A stretch of 11,846 nucleotides of DNA from assembly GCA_017424125.1 (NCBI GenBank), contig JAFPBM010000141.1, positions 1 through 11,846 on the forward strand, given 5' to 3'. The notes beneath the pieces are model-generated. The model was not told the origin of the DNA. It made no database searches and worked only from the letters and a program-made list of their open reading frames with translations. Shown here in pieces: positions 5,982 to 11,846 of this stretch (the stretch's first letter is position 1; every line of letters starts with the position of its first letter). Both the position numbers and the translations under genes were made by a program. This stretch comes from Clostridia bacterium. GTDB taxonomy: Bacteria > Bacillota > Clostridia > Oscillospirales > Acutalibacteraceae.

Positions 5982-8423
5982 TTAGATAATATATTTTCCG
6001 TCTTTGTAATCGCAAGTGAGCGTATCCCCTGATTTTATACTGCCGTCAAGCATTTTTTCGGATAACATATCTTCGATGTTGGTCTGAATCGCTCTCTTTA
6101 ACGGACGCGCACCGTAAATCTCGTCAAAGCCCGCATCTGCAACGGCAGATATTGCCTCTTTAGTAAATGAAACGGTAATACTCAAATCTGACATACGCTT
6201 TTGCAAAGACGTAAGCAATTTTTCCGCAATCGACACGATATCATCATGCGACAATTTGTGGAAAACGATAATATCGTCAATTCGGTTAAGCATTTCAGGA
6301 CGGAATTCTTTTTTAAGTTCAGATAGAACTTCTTCTTTTATAACCTCGTTTGATTTTGTGATTTCCGACGATTCACCAAAACCAAATGCCGCTTTTTTCT
6401 CGGTTATAAGGCGTGCGCCGATGTTGGACGTCATAATTATAACGGTATTTTTGAAGTTAACCTTGCGTCCTTGCGAATCGGTCAATATACCGTCATCAAG
6501 AATTTGCAAAAGGATATTAAATACATCGGGATGTGCCTTCTCAATTTCATCAAACAAGACGACAGAATATGGTGAACGACGCACAAGTTCGGTCAGTTGT
6601 CCACCTTCGTCAAAACCGACGTATCCGGGTGGTGAGCCAATCAAACGCGAAACAGTATGTTTTTCCATATATTCCGACATATCGAGACGAATCATAGCGT
6701 TTTCACTGCCAAACATCGCTTCTGCCAGAGTTTTGCAAAGTTCGGTTTTACCGACACCCGTAGGTCCTAAGAATATAAATGAGCCTATGGGGCGTTTGGG
6801 GTCTTTAAGCCCTACTCTGCCCCTGCGGATTGCACGCGAAACCGCCGAAACCGCCTCACTTTGACCAACAATTCGTTCGTGCATAACGTCCTCAAGACGA
6901 AGAAGTCTTGCGCTTTCTTCTTCGGTTAACTGCTGTAGCGGTATTCCCGTCCAACTTGACACAATATCGGCAATTTCGATTGCAGTTACAGCCCCTGAAA
7001 TACGCTCTTTATCATCGTTCCATTTATCCTTAAGTGCGCAAAGTTCTTCCCTGAGTTCTTTTTCTTTATCGCGCAGTTTTGCCGCTTTTTCAAAGTCTTG
7101 CGAATTGACAGCGGCGGTTTTTTCGGTATCGAGTTCAGATATTTTTTCTTCGAGTTCCTTAAGTTCGCTCGGTGCGGCAAAAACCTTAAGACGCACGCGT
7201 GATGCCGCCTCGTCAATAAGGTCAATTGCTTTGTCAGGTAAAAATCTGTCCGCAATATAGCGCGAGGAAAGTTTAACCGCCTCTTCAAGCGCTTCGTCGG
7301 TTATACGGACGCCGTGATGCGCCTCATATTTATCGCGTAAACCTTTTAGGATTAAAAGCGCATCCTGTTCATCGGGTTCTGCTACGTTTACGGGTTGAAA
7401 ACGTCTTTCAAGGGCGGCATCTTTTTCAATATTTTTACGGTATTCCGATATTGTCGTAGCACCGATAACCTGTAAATCACCGCGAGCAAGCGACGGTTTT
7501 AATATATTTGCCGCGTCGGTTGAACCCTCTGCCGAACCCGCGCCGATTATGGTGTGCACCTCGTCGATAAAGAGGATAATATCCTTGTTTTGCAAAACTT
7601 CGTCTATAACCGATTTAATACGTTCCTCAAAATCGCCTCTATATTTCGTTCCTGCGACCATTCCCGTTAAATCGAGCGATATTATTCTCTTTGAATTTAA
7701 AACGTCCGGCGCCTCATTATTAGCGATTTTTAGCGCCAAACCTTCGGCTATTGCGGTTTTGCCTACACCGGGTTCGCCGATTAAACAAGGATTGTTTTTA
7801 GTTCTGCGGCAAAGGATTTGTATAACACGTTCAATCTCCTCACTTCTGCCGATTACGGGGTCAAGCGAGCCCGATTTTGCCTCAGCAGTAAGGTCTCTGC
7901 CGTATTTTTCTATTGTCGGCGTTTTTTTGCCGCTTTTATTATCAGTTTTAGATTTTTGGGTATGCGTACCGCCCTCAACATCGACACCAACAGTATTCAT
8001 AAGTTCACTTGTAAGCGATGCGGCATCAACGTCTAATTCACCTAAAAATCTGATAGCATAGTTATCGCCATCGCTTAAAATCCCAAGCAAAATATGTTCC
8101 GTGCCAACAAAACCGTTAGAAAAGTTTTTTGAAAGCGAAATCGCCGCCTCCACCACCCTTTTGGCACGTGGCGTAAGATTTTCGGGCGTGAGGTTGGTCG
8201 GTGTGCCGACACCTATTGTGGAAGAAAGTAAATTATCAATTTTTTCCTCTGTAACACCTTTGCTATTCAGCACGCTTGCGGCAACACCGCCGCCAACACG
8301 CAAAAGTCCTAATAAAATATGTTCACTTCCAACATAGGTGTGTCCCATCGTTTCTGCGGCATTTATTGCCAAGTTTAAGGCTTCATTTGCTTTTTCTGTA
8401 AAGCCGTTAAAATTATATCTCAT
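5982..8423 (-). CDS. clpC: Hsp100 AAA+ unfoldase ClpC
   Basis: This 813-residue cytoplasmic unfoldase feeds substrates, including proteins marked by McsB with phosphoarginine, to the ClpP protease. In order: two Clp-N repeats (about 1-145) that bind adaptors and phosphoarginine; first AAA+ domain with Walker A GEPGVGKT (216-223) and Walker B LFIDE (284-288); a coiled middle domain with a UVR-like motif (about 421-463) typical of ClpC; and second AAA+ domain with Walker A GPTGVGKT (553-560), Walker B VVLFDE (621-626) and the ClpP-docking loop around AFGFG (679-683). Length and order match Bacillus ClpC and distinguish it from ClpB (longer middle domain, no docking loop) and ClpE (N-terminal zinc finger). 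The GGAG ribosome binding site lies inside the last codons and stop of mcsB, with only 4 bases between the genes, so the two are probably translationally coupled. It is controlled with the operon by CtsR. Confidence 0.97.
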   Translation of the reverse strand: MRYNFNGFTEKANEALNLAINAAETMGHTYVGSEHILLGLLRVGGGVAASVLNSKGVTEEKIDNLLSSTIGVGTPTNLTPENLTPRAKRVVEAAISLSKNFSNGFVGTEHILLGILSDGDNYAIRFLGELDVDAASLTSELMNTVGVDVEGGTHTQKSKTDNKSGKKTPTIEKYGRDLTAEAKSGSLDPVIGRSEEIERVIQILCRRTKNNPCLIGEPGVGKTAIAEGLALKIANNEAPDVLNSKRIISLDLTGMVAGTKYRGDFEERIKSVIDEVLQNKDIILFIDEVHTIIGAGSAEGSTDAANILKPSLARGDLQVIGATTISEYRKNIEKDAALERRFQPVNVAEPDEQDALLILKGLRDKYEAHHGVRITDEALEEAVKLSSRYIADRFLPDKAIDLIDEAASRVRLKVFAAPSELKELEEKISELDTEKTAAVNSQDFEKAAKLRDKEKELREELCALKDKWNDDKERISGAVTAIEIADIVSSWTGIPLQQLTEEESARLLRLEDVMHERIVGQSEAVSAVSRAIRRGRVGLKDPKRPIGSFIFLGPTGVGKTELCKTLAEAMFGSENAMIRLDMSEYMEKHTVSRLIGSPPGYVGFDEGGQLTELVRRSPYSVVLFDEIEKAHPDVFNILLQILDDGILTDSQGRKVNFKNTVIIMTSNIGARLITEKKAAFGFGESSEITKSNEVIKEEVLSELKKEFRPEMLNRIDDIIVFHKLSHDDIVSIAEKLLTSLQKRMSDLSITVSFTKEAISAVADAGFDEIYGARPLKRAIQTNIEDMLSEKMLDGSIKSGDTLTCDYKDGKYII

Positions 8424-8427
8424 AAAA

Positions 8428-9438
8428 TCACTCCAAGTGTTCTCTTACAATTTTAGCGCGACAAATATCGCGGTCGTCGGGTGACATCAAACCGTTCAGT
8501 TTCTGCAACATAAACGGCTGACATTCCACAAGCAGACGCATTGGCAAAGTTTTATCTATATCTATTATACCCATAGAAGCACCGAGTTTAATCCGAGAGA
8601 TTAGTTGCATCATCTCTTCACTTGACAGAATTCTTTGGTATTTAAGTATTCCGTATGCACGCATTACGTTATCTTCAAGTGTAATTTTGTTTATTGCAGC
8701 GCGGTCAAGATTTTCTTTTTTTATAATCTGCATTGTGATTGATTTAAGGTTATCAAGCGCCGCTTTTTCGGATATTCCAAGTGTTATTTGGTTTGAAAGT
8801 TGGTAAAGCGCGGCGGAAGATTTTGAGCCTTCTCCATAAAGTCCGCGCACCGTTAGACCGAATTTTGATGCCGATTCACTTATAACCGAAAGTGTACCGT
8901 TGTTTGACGTAACAGGCAAGTGCAACATAACCGAAGCGCGCAAACCTGTTCCCAAATTCGTGGGACATTGGGTTAAATATCCAAACTGGTCTAAATACGC
9001 ATATTCAACCTCTTTTGAAAGCGCATCGTCAATTTTATCGGCAATTTCATATGCGGTTTCAAGAGAGAGACCGGGCAAAATAACCTGAATTCTTATATGG
9101 TCCTCTTCACACACCATAATGCTAACACTCTCATCAGAAGAAATGAGCAAAAGTTTATTTTCTCGGTGATGTGCAAACTCAGGACTTATGATATGACGTT
9201 CAATCATAGCGCCCGCTTCCTCGTCAGACACGCTGTTCATATCAATAACCATAAGTTTACCGCAAATATCCTCAGGAATATTAGCCGCAGCCTTTTTCAT
9301 TATTGCATTGACTTCGTTTATATGCTCTGCCGTCATACGTGCAGGAAAAGGAATTTTCTTTATATTACGGGCAATTCTTATGCGTGTACTAACAACGATG
9401 TCCCCTTCGTTTCCAAAGGATTTATACCACTCACTCAT
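8428..9438 (-). CDS. mcsB: Protein arginine kinase McsB
   Basis: This 336-residue enzyme transfers phosphate from ATP to arginine side chains of CtsR and of misfolded proteins, marking them for ClpC. It belongs to the guanidino phosphotransferase family but has only the catalytic region. Visible signatures are STRIRIARN (17-25, nucleotide phosphate contacts), EEDHIR (111-116) and CPTNLGTGLRASVMLHLP (158-175) with the active-site Cys158. Near the C-terminus, RDICRA (323-328) matches the RDXXRA phosphoarginine-binding motif of McsB. Length is slightly below Bacillus McsB (about 363). The start overlaps the mcsA end by 8 bases, and its ribosome binding site (GGAAGG) lies in the last mcsA codons. 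Its position in ctsR-mcsA-mcsB-clpC confirms the assignment over metabolic arginine or creatine kinases. Confidence 0.96.
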   Translation of the reverse strand: MSEWYKSFGNEGDIVVSTRIRIARNIKKIPFPARMTAEHINEVNAIMKKAAANIPEDICGKLMVIDMNSVSDEEAGAMIERHIISPEFAHHRENKLLLISSDESVSIMVCEEDHIRIQVILPGLSLETAYEIADKIDDALSKEVEYAYLDQFGYLTQCPTNLGTGLRASVMLHLPVTSNNGTLSVISESASKFGLTVRGLYGEGSKSSAALYQLSNQITLGISEKAALDNLKSITMQIIKKENLDRAAINKITLEDNVMRAYGILKYQRILSSEEMMQLISRIKLGASMGIIDIDKTLPMRLLVECQPFMLQKLNGLMSPDDRDICRAKIVREHLE

Positions 9439-9934
9439 TGTCTTCCCTTCCTTCCAATTCCTTTATTTCATCGCGAAGTTTTGCGGCAAGTTCAAAGTTT
9501 TCTTCACTTACTGCTTTGAGCATTTGCGCACGTAAAGTTTCTTTTTTATCCTCTACTGTAACAGTTGCAAGTGCGGACGACGTTTTATTTAGTTTTTTAC
9601 CAATGTGCTCGGTTGTGCCGTGAACACGCTTTAAATATGGTATTAACTTATTTTTAAATGCTTCATAACATTCTGAGCAACCCATTTTTCCGCTTTCGGC
9701 AATATCCGAAAAGCGTGTGCCGCAACATTCGCAACGGTGTTCTTTTATATTACCCGTTGCAAGTTCGTCACCGAACATAGAGGTGAGCATTGAAGCAAAT
9801 CCGTTATTAACAAATTTTGAATATCCGCTCATTGCGGCACAGTATCCGCAAAGATTTTTTTCGGTTACAACACCGTTTATTACTGTTTTTATATGAGTTG
9901 TAGCGGTGTTTTTACCGCAGTTTTCACATAGCAT
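9431..9934 (-). CDS. mcsA: McsA, zinc-finger activator of McsB
   Basis: This 167-residue protein activates the arginine kinase McsB. Two zinc-finger units are visible: C3/C6 with C29/C32, and C68/C71 with C86/C89 (an extra Cys70 lies inside the second). The C-terminal part (about 132-163) is a UVR motif with the core ENFELAAKLRDEIKELE, predicted helical and able to contact partner proteins; the same motif type occurs in the ClpC middle domain. Length and domain order match McsA of other Firmicutes. The ribosome binding site GAGAGG sits in the 15-base gap after ctsR, 8 bases before the ATG. The gene overlaps mcsB by 8 bases, which favours matched production of the two partners. Confidence 0.95.
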   Translation of the reverse strand: MLCENCGKNTATTHIKTVINGVVTEKNLCGYCAAMSGYSKFVNNGFASMLTSMFGDELATGNIKEHRCECCGTRFSDIAESGKMGCSECYEAFKNKLIPYLKRVHGTTEHIGKKLNKTSSALATVTVEDKKETLRAQMLKAVSEENFELAAKLRDEIKELEGREDNE

Positions 9935-9949
9935 AATTTTTACCTCTCT

Positions 9950-10402
9950 TTAAAGTTCTGTCAAAAGCATATGTTTAAGAATTGATGCACGCGTCACATC
10001 GCGATATTCTATCGGCAAACATGAAAGCGTTTTATCCGAAACAGCCGAAAGCATCAGCATTGATGACTCACGTGAAAGGACACCGTTTTGCAGACAGTTT
10101 TCTATAAGGATTCTTGCCGACATATTATCAAGTCTGCCGCCTATAGAATTAATTATATGCATTATTGCAGAACTTCTATTAACCTGAACACGTCTGATTC
10201 TGATATATCCGCCGCCACCGCGCCTACTTTCTATAATATATCCGTTTTCGGGCGTAAAGCGGGATGACAGCACGTAGTTTATCTGGCTTGGAACGCAACC
10301 GAGCGCATTTGCAAGTTCATTTCTGCCGATTTCCGCCATATCCATTTCCGATTCATTTATAATCTCTATTATTCTTTTTGCAATTAAATCACTTATCTTC
10401 AT
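9950..10402 (-). CDS. ctsR: CtsR, repressor of class III stress genes
   Basis: This 150-residue dimeric repressor binds tandem GGTCAAA-type heptads in promoters of clp genes and releases them on heat or protein stress. The N-terminal winged helix-turn-helix (about 1-75) includes the recognition stretch GCVPSQINYVLSSRF (35-49) and the glycine-rich wing RRGGGGYIRI (60-69), which serves as heat sensor and contains arginines of the kind phosphorylated by McsB. The C-terminal half (about 80-150) is the helical dimerisation and degradation domain. It heads the operon and is itself flanked by two CtsR operators, so it is autoregulated. The possible ribosome binding site GAAAGG is 12 bases from the ATG, longer than usual, and part of it lies inside an operator. 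Confidence 0.96.
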   Translation of the reverse strand: MKISDLIAKRIIEIINESEMDMAEIGRNELANALGCVPSQINYVLSSRFTPENGYIIESRRGGGGYIRIRRVQVNRSSAIMHIINSIGGRLDNMSARILIENCLQNGVLSRESSMLMLSAVSDKTLSCLPIEYRDVTRASILKHMLLTEL

Positions 10403-10410
10403 AATACCAT
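10399..10410 (-). other. Three-codon upstream reading frame overlapping the ctsR start
   Basis: On the minus strand, ATG-GTA-TTA-TGA runs from 10410 to 10399 and its stop overlaps the ctsR ATG in an ATGA arrangement. GAAAGG (10415-10420) is 4 bases from this ATG and 12 from the ctsR ATG, so the spacing is non-ideal for both. The sequence shows the frame exists; that it is translated or couples to ctsR is inference. Confidence 0.3.
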
Positions 10411-10426
10411 TTGACCTTTCTTGACT
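10410..10426 (-). promoter_or_regulatory. CtsR operator 1 (at transcription start and ribosome binding site)
   Basis: Read on the minus strand the 17 bases are AGTCAAG-AAA-GGTCAAA, a tandem heptad repeat with 3-base spacing that matches the known CtsR operator pattern with one mismatch in the first heptad. It lies just downstream of the predicted transcription start and overlaps the candidate ribosome binding site of ctsR, so bound repressor would block early transcription. Confidence 0.88.
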
Positions 10427-10434
10427 TTAATTAT

Positions 10435-10462
10435 ATTATACACAAAAGTCAAAGAAAGTCAA
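10435..10462 (-). promoter_or_regulatory. Promoter of the ctsR-mcsA-mcsB-clpC operon
   Basis: On the minus strand, TTGACT (10457-10462) and a perfect TATAAT (10435-10440) are 16 bases apart, a good vegetative promoter. Predicted start is near 10428, giving a leader of about 26 bases. The -35 box lies within CtsR operator 2, and operator 1 covers the first transcribed bases. Confidence 0.85.
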
Positions 10463-10463
10463 A
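10447..10463 (+). promoter_or_regulatory. CtsR operator 2 (over the -35 region)
   Basis: The plus strand reads AGTCAAA-GAA-AGTCAAA: two identical heptads spaced by 3 bases, each differing from GGTCAAA only at the degenerate first base. It faces opposite to operator 1 and covers the -35 box of the ctsR promoter. It also sits about 27 bases upstream of the candidate promoter of the divergent microprotein gene, so an effect on that gene is possible but unproven. Confidence 0.9.
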
Positions 10464-10489
10464 CATTATTTTTAAAAAATACGGCTGTA

Positions 10490-10518
10490 ACAAAAAATCT
10501 GTTTTAGCATAGTATGAT
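10490..10518 (+). promoter_or_regulatory. Candidate promoter of the cysteine-rich microprotein gene
   Basis: AC (10490-10491), a 16-base spacer and CATAGTATG (10508-10516) come close to the sporulation sigma-K pattern AC-N16/17-CATANNNTA, with one mismatch at the end. The overlapping TATGAT (10513-10518) could instead be a vegetative -10, but no good -35 is found 16-18 bases before it. Both readings are tentative; short motifs of this kind occur by chance in A/T-rich DNA. Confidence 0.3.
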
Positions 10519-10548
10519 ATTGAAGACACGAAGAAGGAGGTCTGTACT

Positions 10549-10680
10549 ATGTGTAACGGTAATAACGGTTTCTTCGGTGGCAATTGCTGCACTTGGATAA
10601 TCATTCTTGTTATCCTCTTTGCTTGCTGCGGTGGTTGCGGTAACAACGGTGGTTGTGGCAACAACGATTGCTGCTGCTAA
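10549..10680 (+). CDS. Cysteine/glycine/asparagine-rich hydrophobic microprotein
   Basis: A 43-residue gene with a near-perfect ribosome binding site (AAGGAGG, 10534-10540, 8 bases before the ATG). Ten of 43 residues are cysteine, often paired or tripled (C13-C14, C26-C27, C41-C43). The order is: a polar Cys-Asn-Gly start with FFGG; a short hydrophobic core WIIILVILFA (16-25) between two Cys pairs; two exact copies of GGCGNN (28-33 and 34-39); then DCCC. The two DNA repeat units (10630-10647, 10648-10665) differ at two synonymous sites, suggesting selection on the protein. The hydrophobic core is short for a membrane span. Function is not recognised; similar small Cys-rich proteins of Clostridia are sometimes annotated 'chorion class high-cysteine HCB protein 13', a label without functional meaning. 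A spore-surface or metal-binding role is speculation. It is divergent from ctsR and convergent with ftsZ. Confidence 0.8.
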   Translation: MCNGNNGFFGGNCCTWIIILVILFACCGGCGNNGGCGNNDCCC

Positions 10681-10695
10681 TCGGCAATCCATAAC

Positions 10696-10728
10696 AAAAA
10701 AAGAGCCTATCCAAACGGATAGGCTCTT
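10696..10728 (-). terminator. Terminator of ftsZ, possibly shared with the microprotein gene
   Basis: A perfect 12-bp stem (10701-10712 paired with 10717-10728) with the 4-base loop AAAC is followed on the minus strand by seven T residues (from 10702 to 10696), a textbook intrinsic terminator 12 bases after the ftsZ stop. On the plus strand, 20 bases after the microprotein stop, the stem is followed only by GCCATTTATAAATT, so termination in that direction should be weaker. Confidence 0.9.
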
Positions 10729-10740
10729 GCCATTTATAAA

Positions 10741-11805
10741 TTACTTATTGAATACGTCAAGAACTGTAACGTAATCGTCATCATCAGACTCATCTGCGTT
10801 GATGAGGTTGGTGAGTTGGCTTGAAATATCGTTGCTTTCCTTTTTCTTGGAATCACCAAGACCTGTTGCAACAACAGTTACGCGGATTGTATCCTCGAGA
10901 GTATCGTCAAGTTGTGCACCCCAGATGATAGTTGCGTCGGGATTTGCCATCTCAGAAATGATGGACGAAGCCTGTTCAACCTCTTCAAGACCGATATCGT
11001 TAGATGCTGTAATGCTGATGATAACGCCCTGTGCATTGTCCATAGAGGTTTCAATAAGCGGACTGTTAATAGCAATCTTAGCAGCCTGCTCAGCCTTATC
11101 GCGACCTTCGGCAACGCCAACACCCATATGTGCATAACCTGCATCCTTCATAATGGTTGTAACGTCAGCAAAGTCAAGGTTAACAAGTGCGGTAACGTTG
11201 ATAAGTTCAGAAATGCTCTGAACGCCCTGACGGAGAACGTCATCAGCAATTTCAAATGCATTCTTGAAAGTAATCTTCTGCTCAGAAACAAACTTAAGAC
11301 GCTCGTTGGGGATAACAACAAGGCTATCTACCTGCTCGCGAAGTGCGGCGATACCGATTTCAGCCTGTTCCATTCTCTTTTTGCCTTCAAAAGCAAACGG
11401 CTTTGTAACAATACCAACTGTGAGTATGCCAAGTTCTCTTGCAATCTGAGCAACAACGGGAGCAGCGCCTGTACCTGTGCCGCCACCCATACCTGCGGTA
11501 ATGAAAATCATATCAGCGTCGCGGATTGCGGCTGTGATTTCGTCCTTTGATTCCTCTGCTGCGTTTCTGCCGCGCTCAGGATTTGCACCAGCGCCCATAC
11601 CGCCTGCAGATTTTTCACCAATCTGAATTTTTTGGTTTGCTTTAGAAAGATATAAGGCAGCCTTATCTGTGTTTACGGCTACGAATTCAACACCGCGAAC
11701 ACCGGCATCAACCATGCGGTTAATAGCGTTTCCGCCGCCGCCGCCGACACCTACATCTTTTATTTGAACTACATTTTCCATCTCTTCGGTAACTTCGAAT
11801 GACAT
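10741..11805 (-). CDS. ftsZ: Cell division GTPase FtsZ
   Basis: This 354-residue tubulin homologue polymerises at mid-cell into the Z-ring that directs septum synthesis. Visible features are the nucleotide-binding [13 protein letters not shown] (19-31), VNTD (44-47), [10 protein letters not shown] (71-80), the tubulin signature GGGTGTG (107-113) and the T7 loop NLDFAD (209-214) with catalytic acids that complete the neighbour's GTPase site. The globular core ends near 316, followed by a short acidic linker and the end VTVLDVFNK. That end lacks the usual D-I-P-x-F-L peptide that binds SepF, FtsA or EzrA. The first strand reads IKDVGVGG where most FtsZ have a hydrophobic residue at the Asp. The start at 11805 has GGAGG 9 bases upstream; an ATG 9 codons earlier (11832) is rejected because the ribosome binding site would fall inside it. 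The promoter is outside the window. Confidence 0.96.
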   Translation of the reverse strand: MSFEVTEEMENVVQIKDVGVGGGGGNAINRMVDAGVRGVEFVAVNTDKAALYLSKANQKIQIGEKSAGGMGAGANPERGRNAAEESKDEITAAIRDADMIFITAGMGGGTGTGAAPVVAQIARELGILTVGIVTKPFAFEGKKRMEQAEIGIAALREQVDSLVVIPNERLKFVSEQKITFKNAFEIADDVLRQGVQSISELINVTALVNLDFADVTTIMKDAGYAHMGVGVAEGRDKAEQAAKIAINSPLIETSMDNAQGVIISITASNDIGLEEVEQASSIISEMANPDATIIWGAQLDDTLEDTIRVTVVATGLGDSKKKESNDISSQLTNLINADESDDDDYVTVLDVFNK

Positions 11806-11846
11806 TTTAAAATTCCTCCATATTCTTAACATAAAAGGTTGCTATT

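Noticed and set aside
6256..6864. Plus-strand open frame of about 202 residues opposite clpC
   Set aside because: It is a shadow of the highly conserved second AAA+ domain; Ser/Arg-rich composition is typical of antisense frames and there is no start signal.
7549..8061. Plus-strand open frame of about 170 residues opposite clpC
   Set aside because: It is antisense to the first AAA+ domain, without a ribosome binding site or family signature.
10630..10665. Tandem 18-base repeat considered as the start of a repeat array
   Set aside because: There are only two units, both within the coding frame of the microprotein; it encodes a peptide repeat and is not a CRISPR or other array.
10449..10692. 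Minus-strand open frames opposite the microprotein
   Set aside because: They run through the ctsR operators and the repeat-coding region, have low-complexity Pro/Gln or Thr/Ala composition and lack a ribosome binding site, unlike the plus-strand gene.
10912..11550. Plus-strand open frame of about 212 residues opposite ftsZ
   Set aside because: It is a complementary-strand artefact of the ftsZ coding sequence; its Cys/Asn richness mirrors FtsZ codons.
11806..11832. Upstream ATG extending FtsZ by 9 residues
   Set aside because: The extension includes the GGAGG ribosome binding site of the internal ATG and adds residues not typical of FtsZ.

Overview
The window comes from a low-GC Gram-positive bacterium, most likely an anaerobic member of the Clostridia (by inference an Oscillospirales or similar gut lineage). 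The evidence is the ctsR-mcsA-mcsB-clpC stress operon, strong GGAGG-type ribosome binding sites, the tepA-ftsK/spoIIIE neighbourhood known from spore-formers, Firmicutes-type FtsZ and A/T-rich intergenic regions. Coding density is very high. No gene-free stretch exceeds 150 bases, and no tRNA, rRNA, CRISPR array or insertion sequence is visible.

Layout from left to right. Bases 1-71 hold only a hairpin terminator. Bases 72-1538 (minus) encode rhamnulokinase. A divergent 81-bp gap separates it from a 70-residue DUF378 membrane protein (1620-1832, plus), whose terminator is built into the 3' end of the next, convergent gene. Bases 1848-5859 (minus) form a probable tepA-ftsK-MBL operon: a ClpP-like protease, the DNA translocase FtsK/SpoIIIE, and a membrane-anchored ComEC-type metallo-beta-lactamase-fold protein whose start overlaps the ftsK stop. 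This operon has its own strong promoter just after the clpC terminator. Bases 5982-10402 (minus) are the tightly packed ctsR-mcsA-mcsB-clpC operon, with a promoter framed by two CtsR operators. Divergent from it on the plus strand is a 43-residue cysteine-rich microprotein (10549-10680). A strong terminator then separates it from ftsZ (10741-11805, minus), whose promoter lies beyond the window.

How the genes work together. CtsR represses its own operon. McsB, activated by McsA, phosphorylates arginines on CtsR and on damaged proteins, and ClpC unfolds the phosphoarginine-marked substrates for ClpP, which is not in the window. FtsZ and FtsK serve division and chromosome clearance from the septum. 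TepA is a protease-fold neighbour of ftsK in several Firmicutes. Rhamnulokinase is a stand-alone sugar catabolism gene in this view.

Most of the window is conserved housekeeping and protein quality control, and no wholly new multi-gene system is evident. The items that deserve a second look are the cysteine-rich microprotein sharing the ctsR control region, the coupling of ftsK to a ComEC-like hydrolase, the atypical FtsZ C-terminus, the AT-hook-like FtsK N-terminus, the CtsR operator pair with a three-codon upstream reading frame, and the DUF378 terminator embedded in a neighbouring coding sequence.
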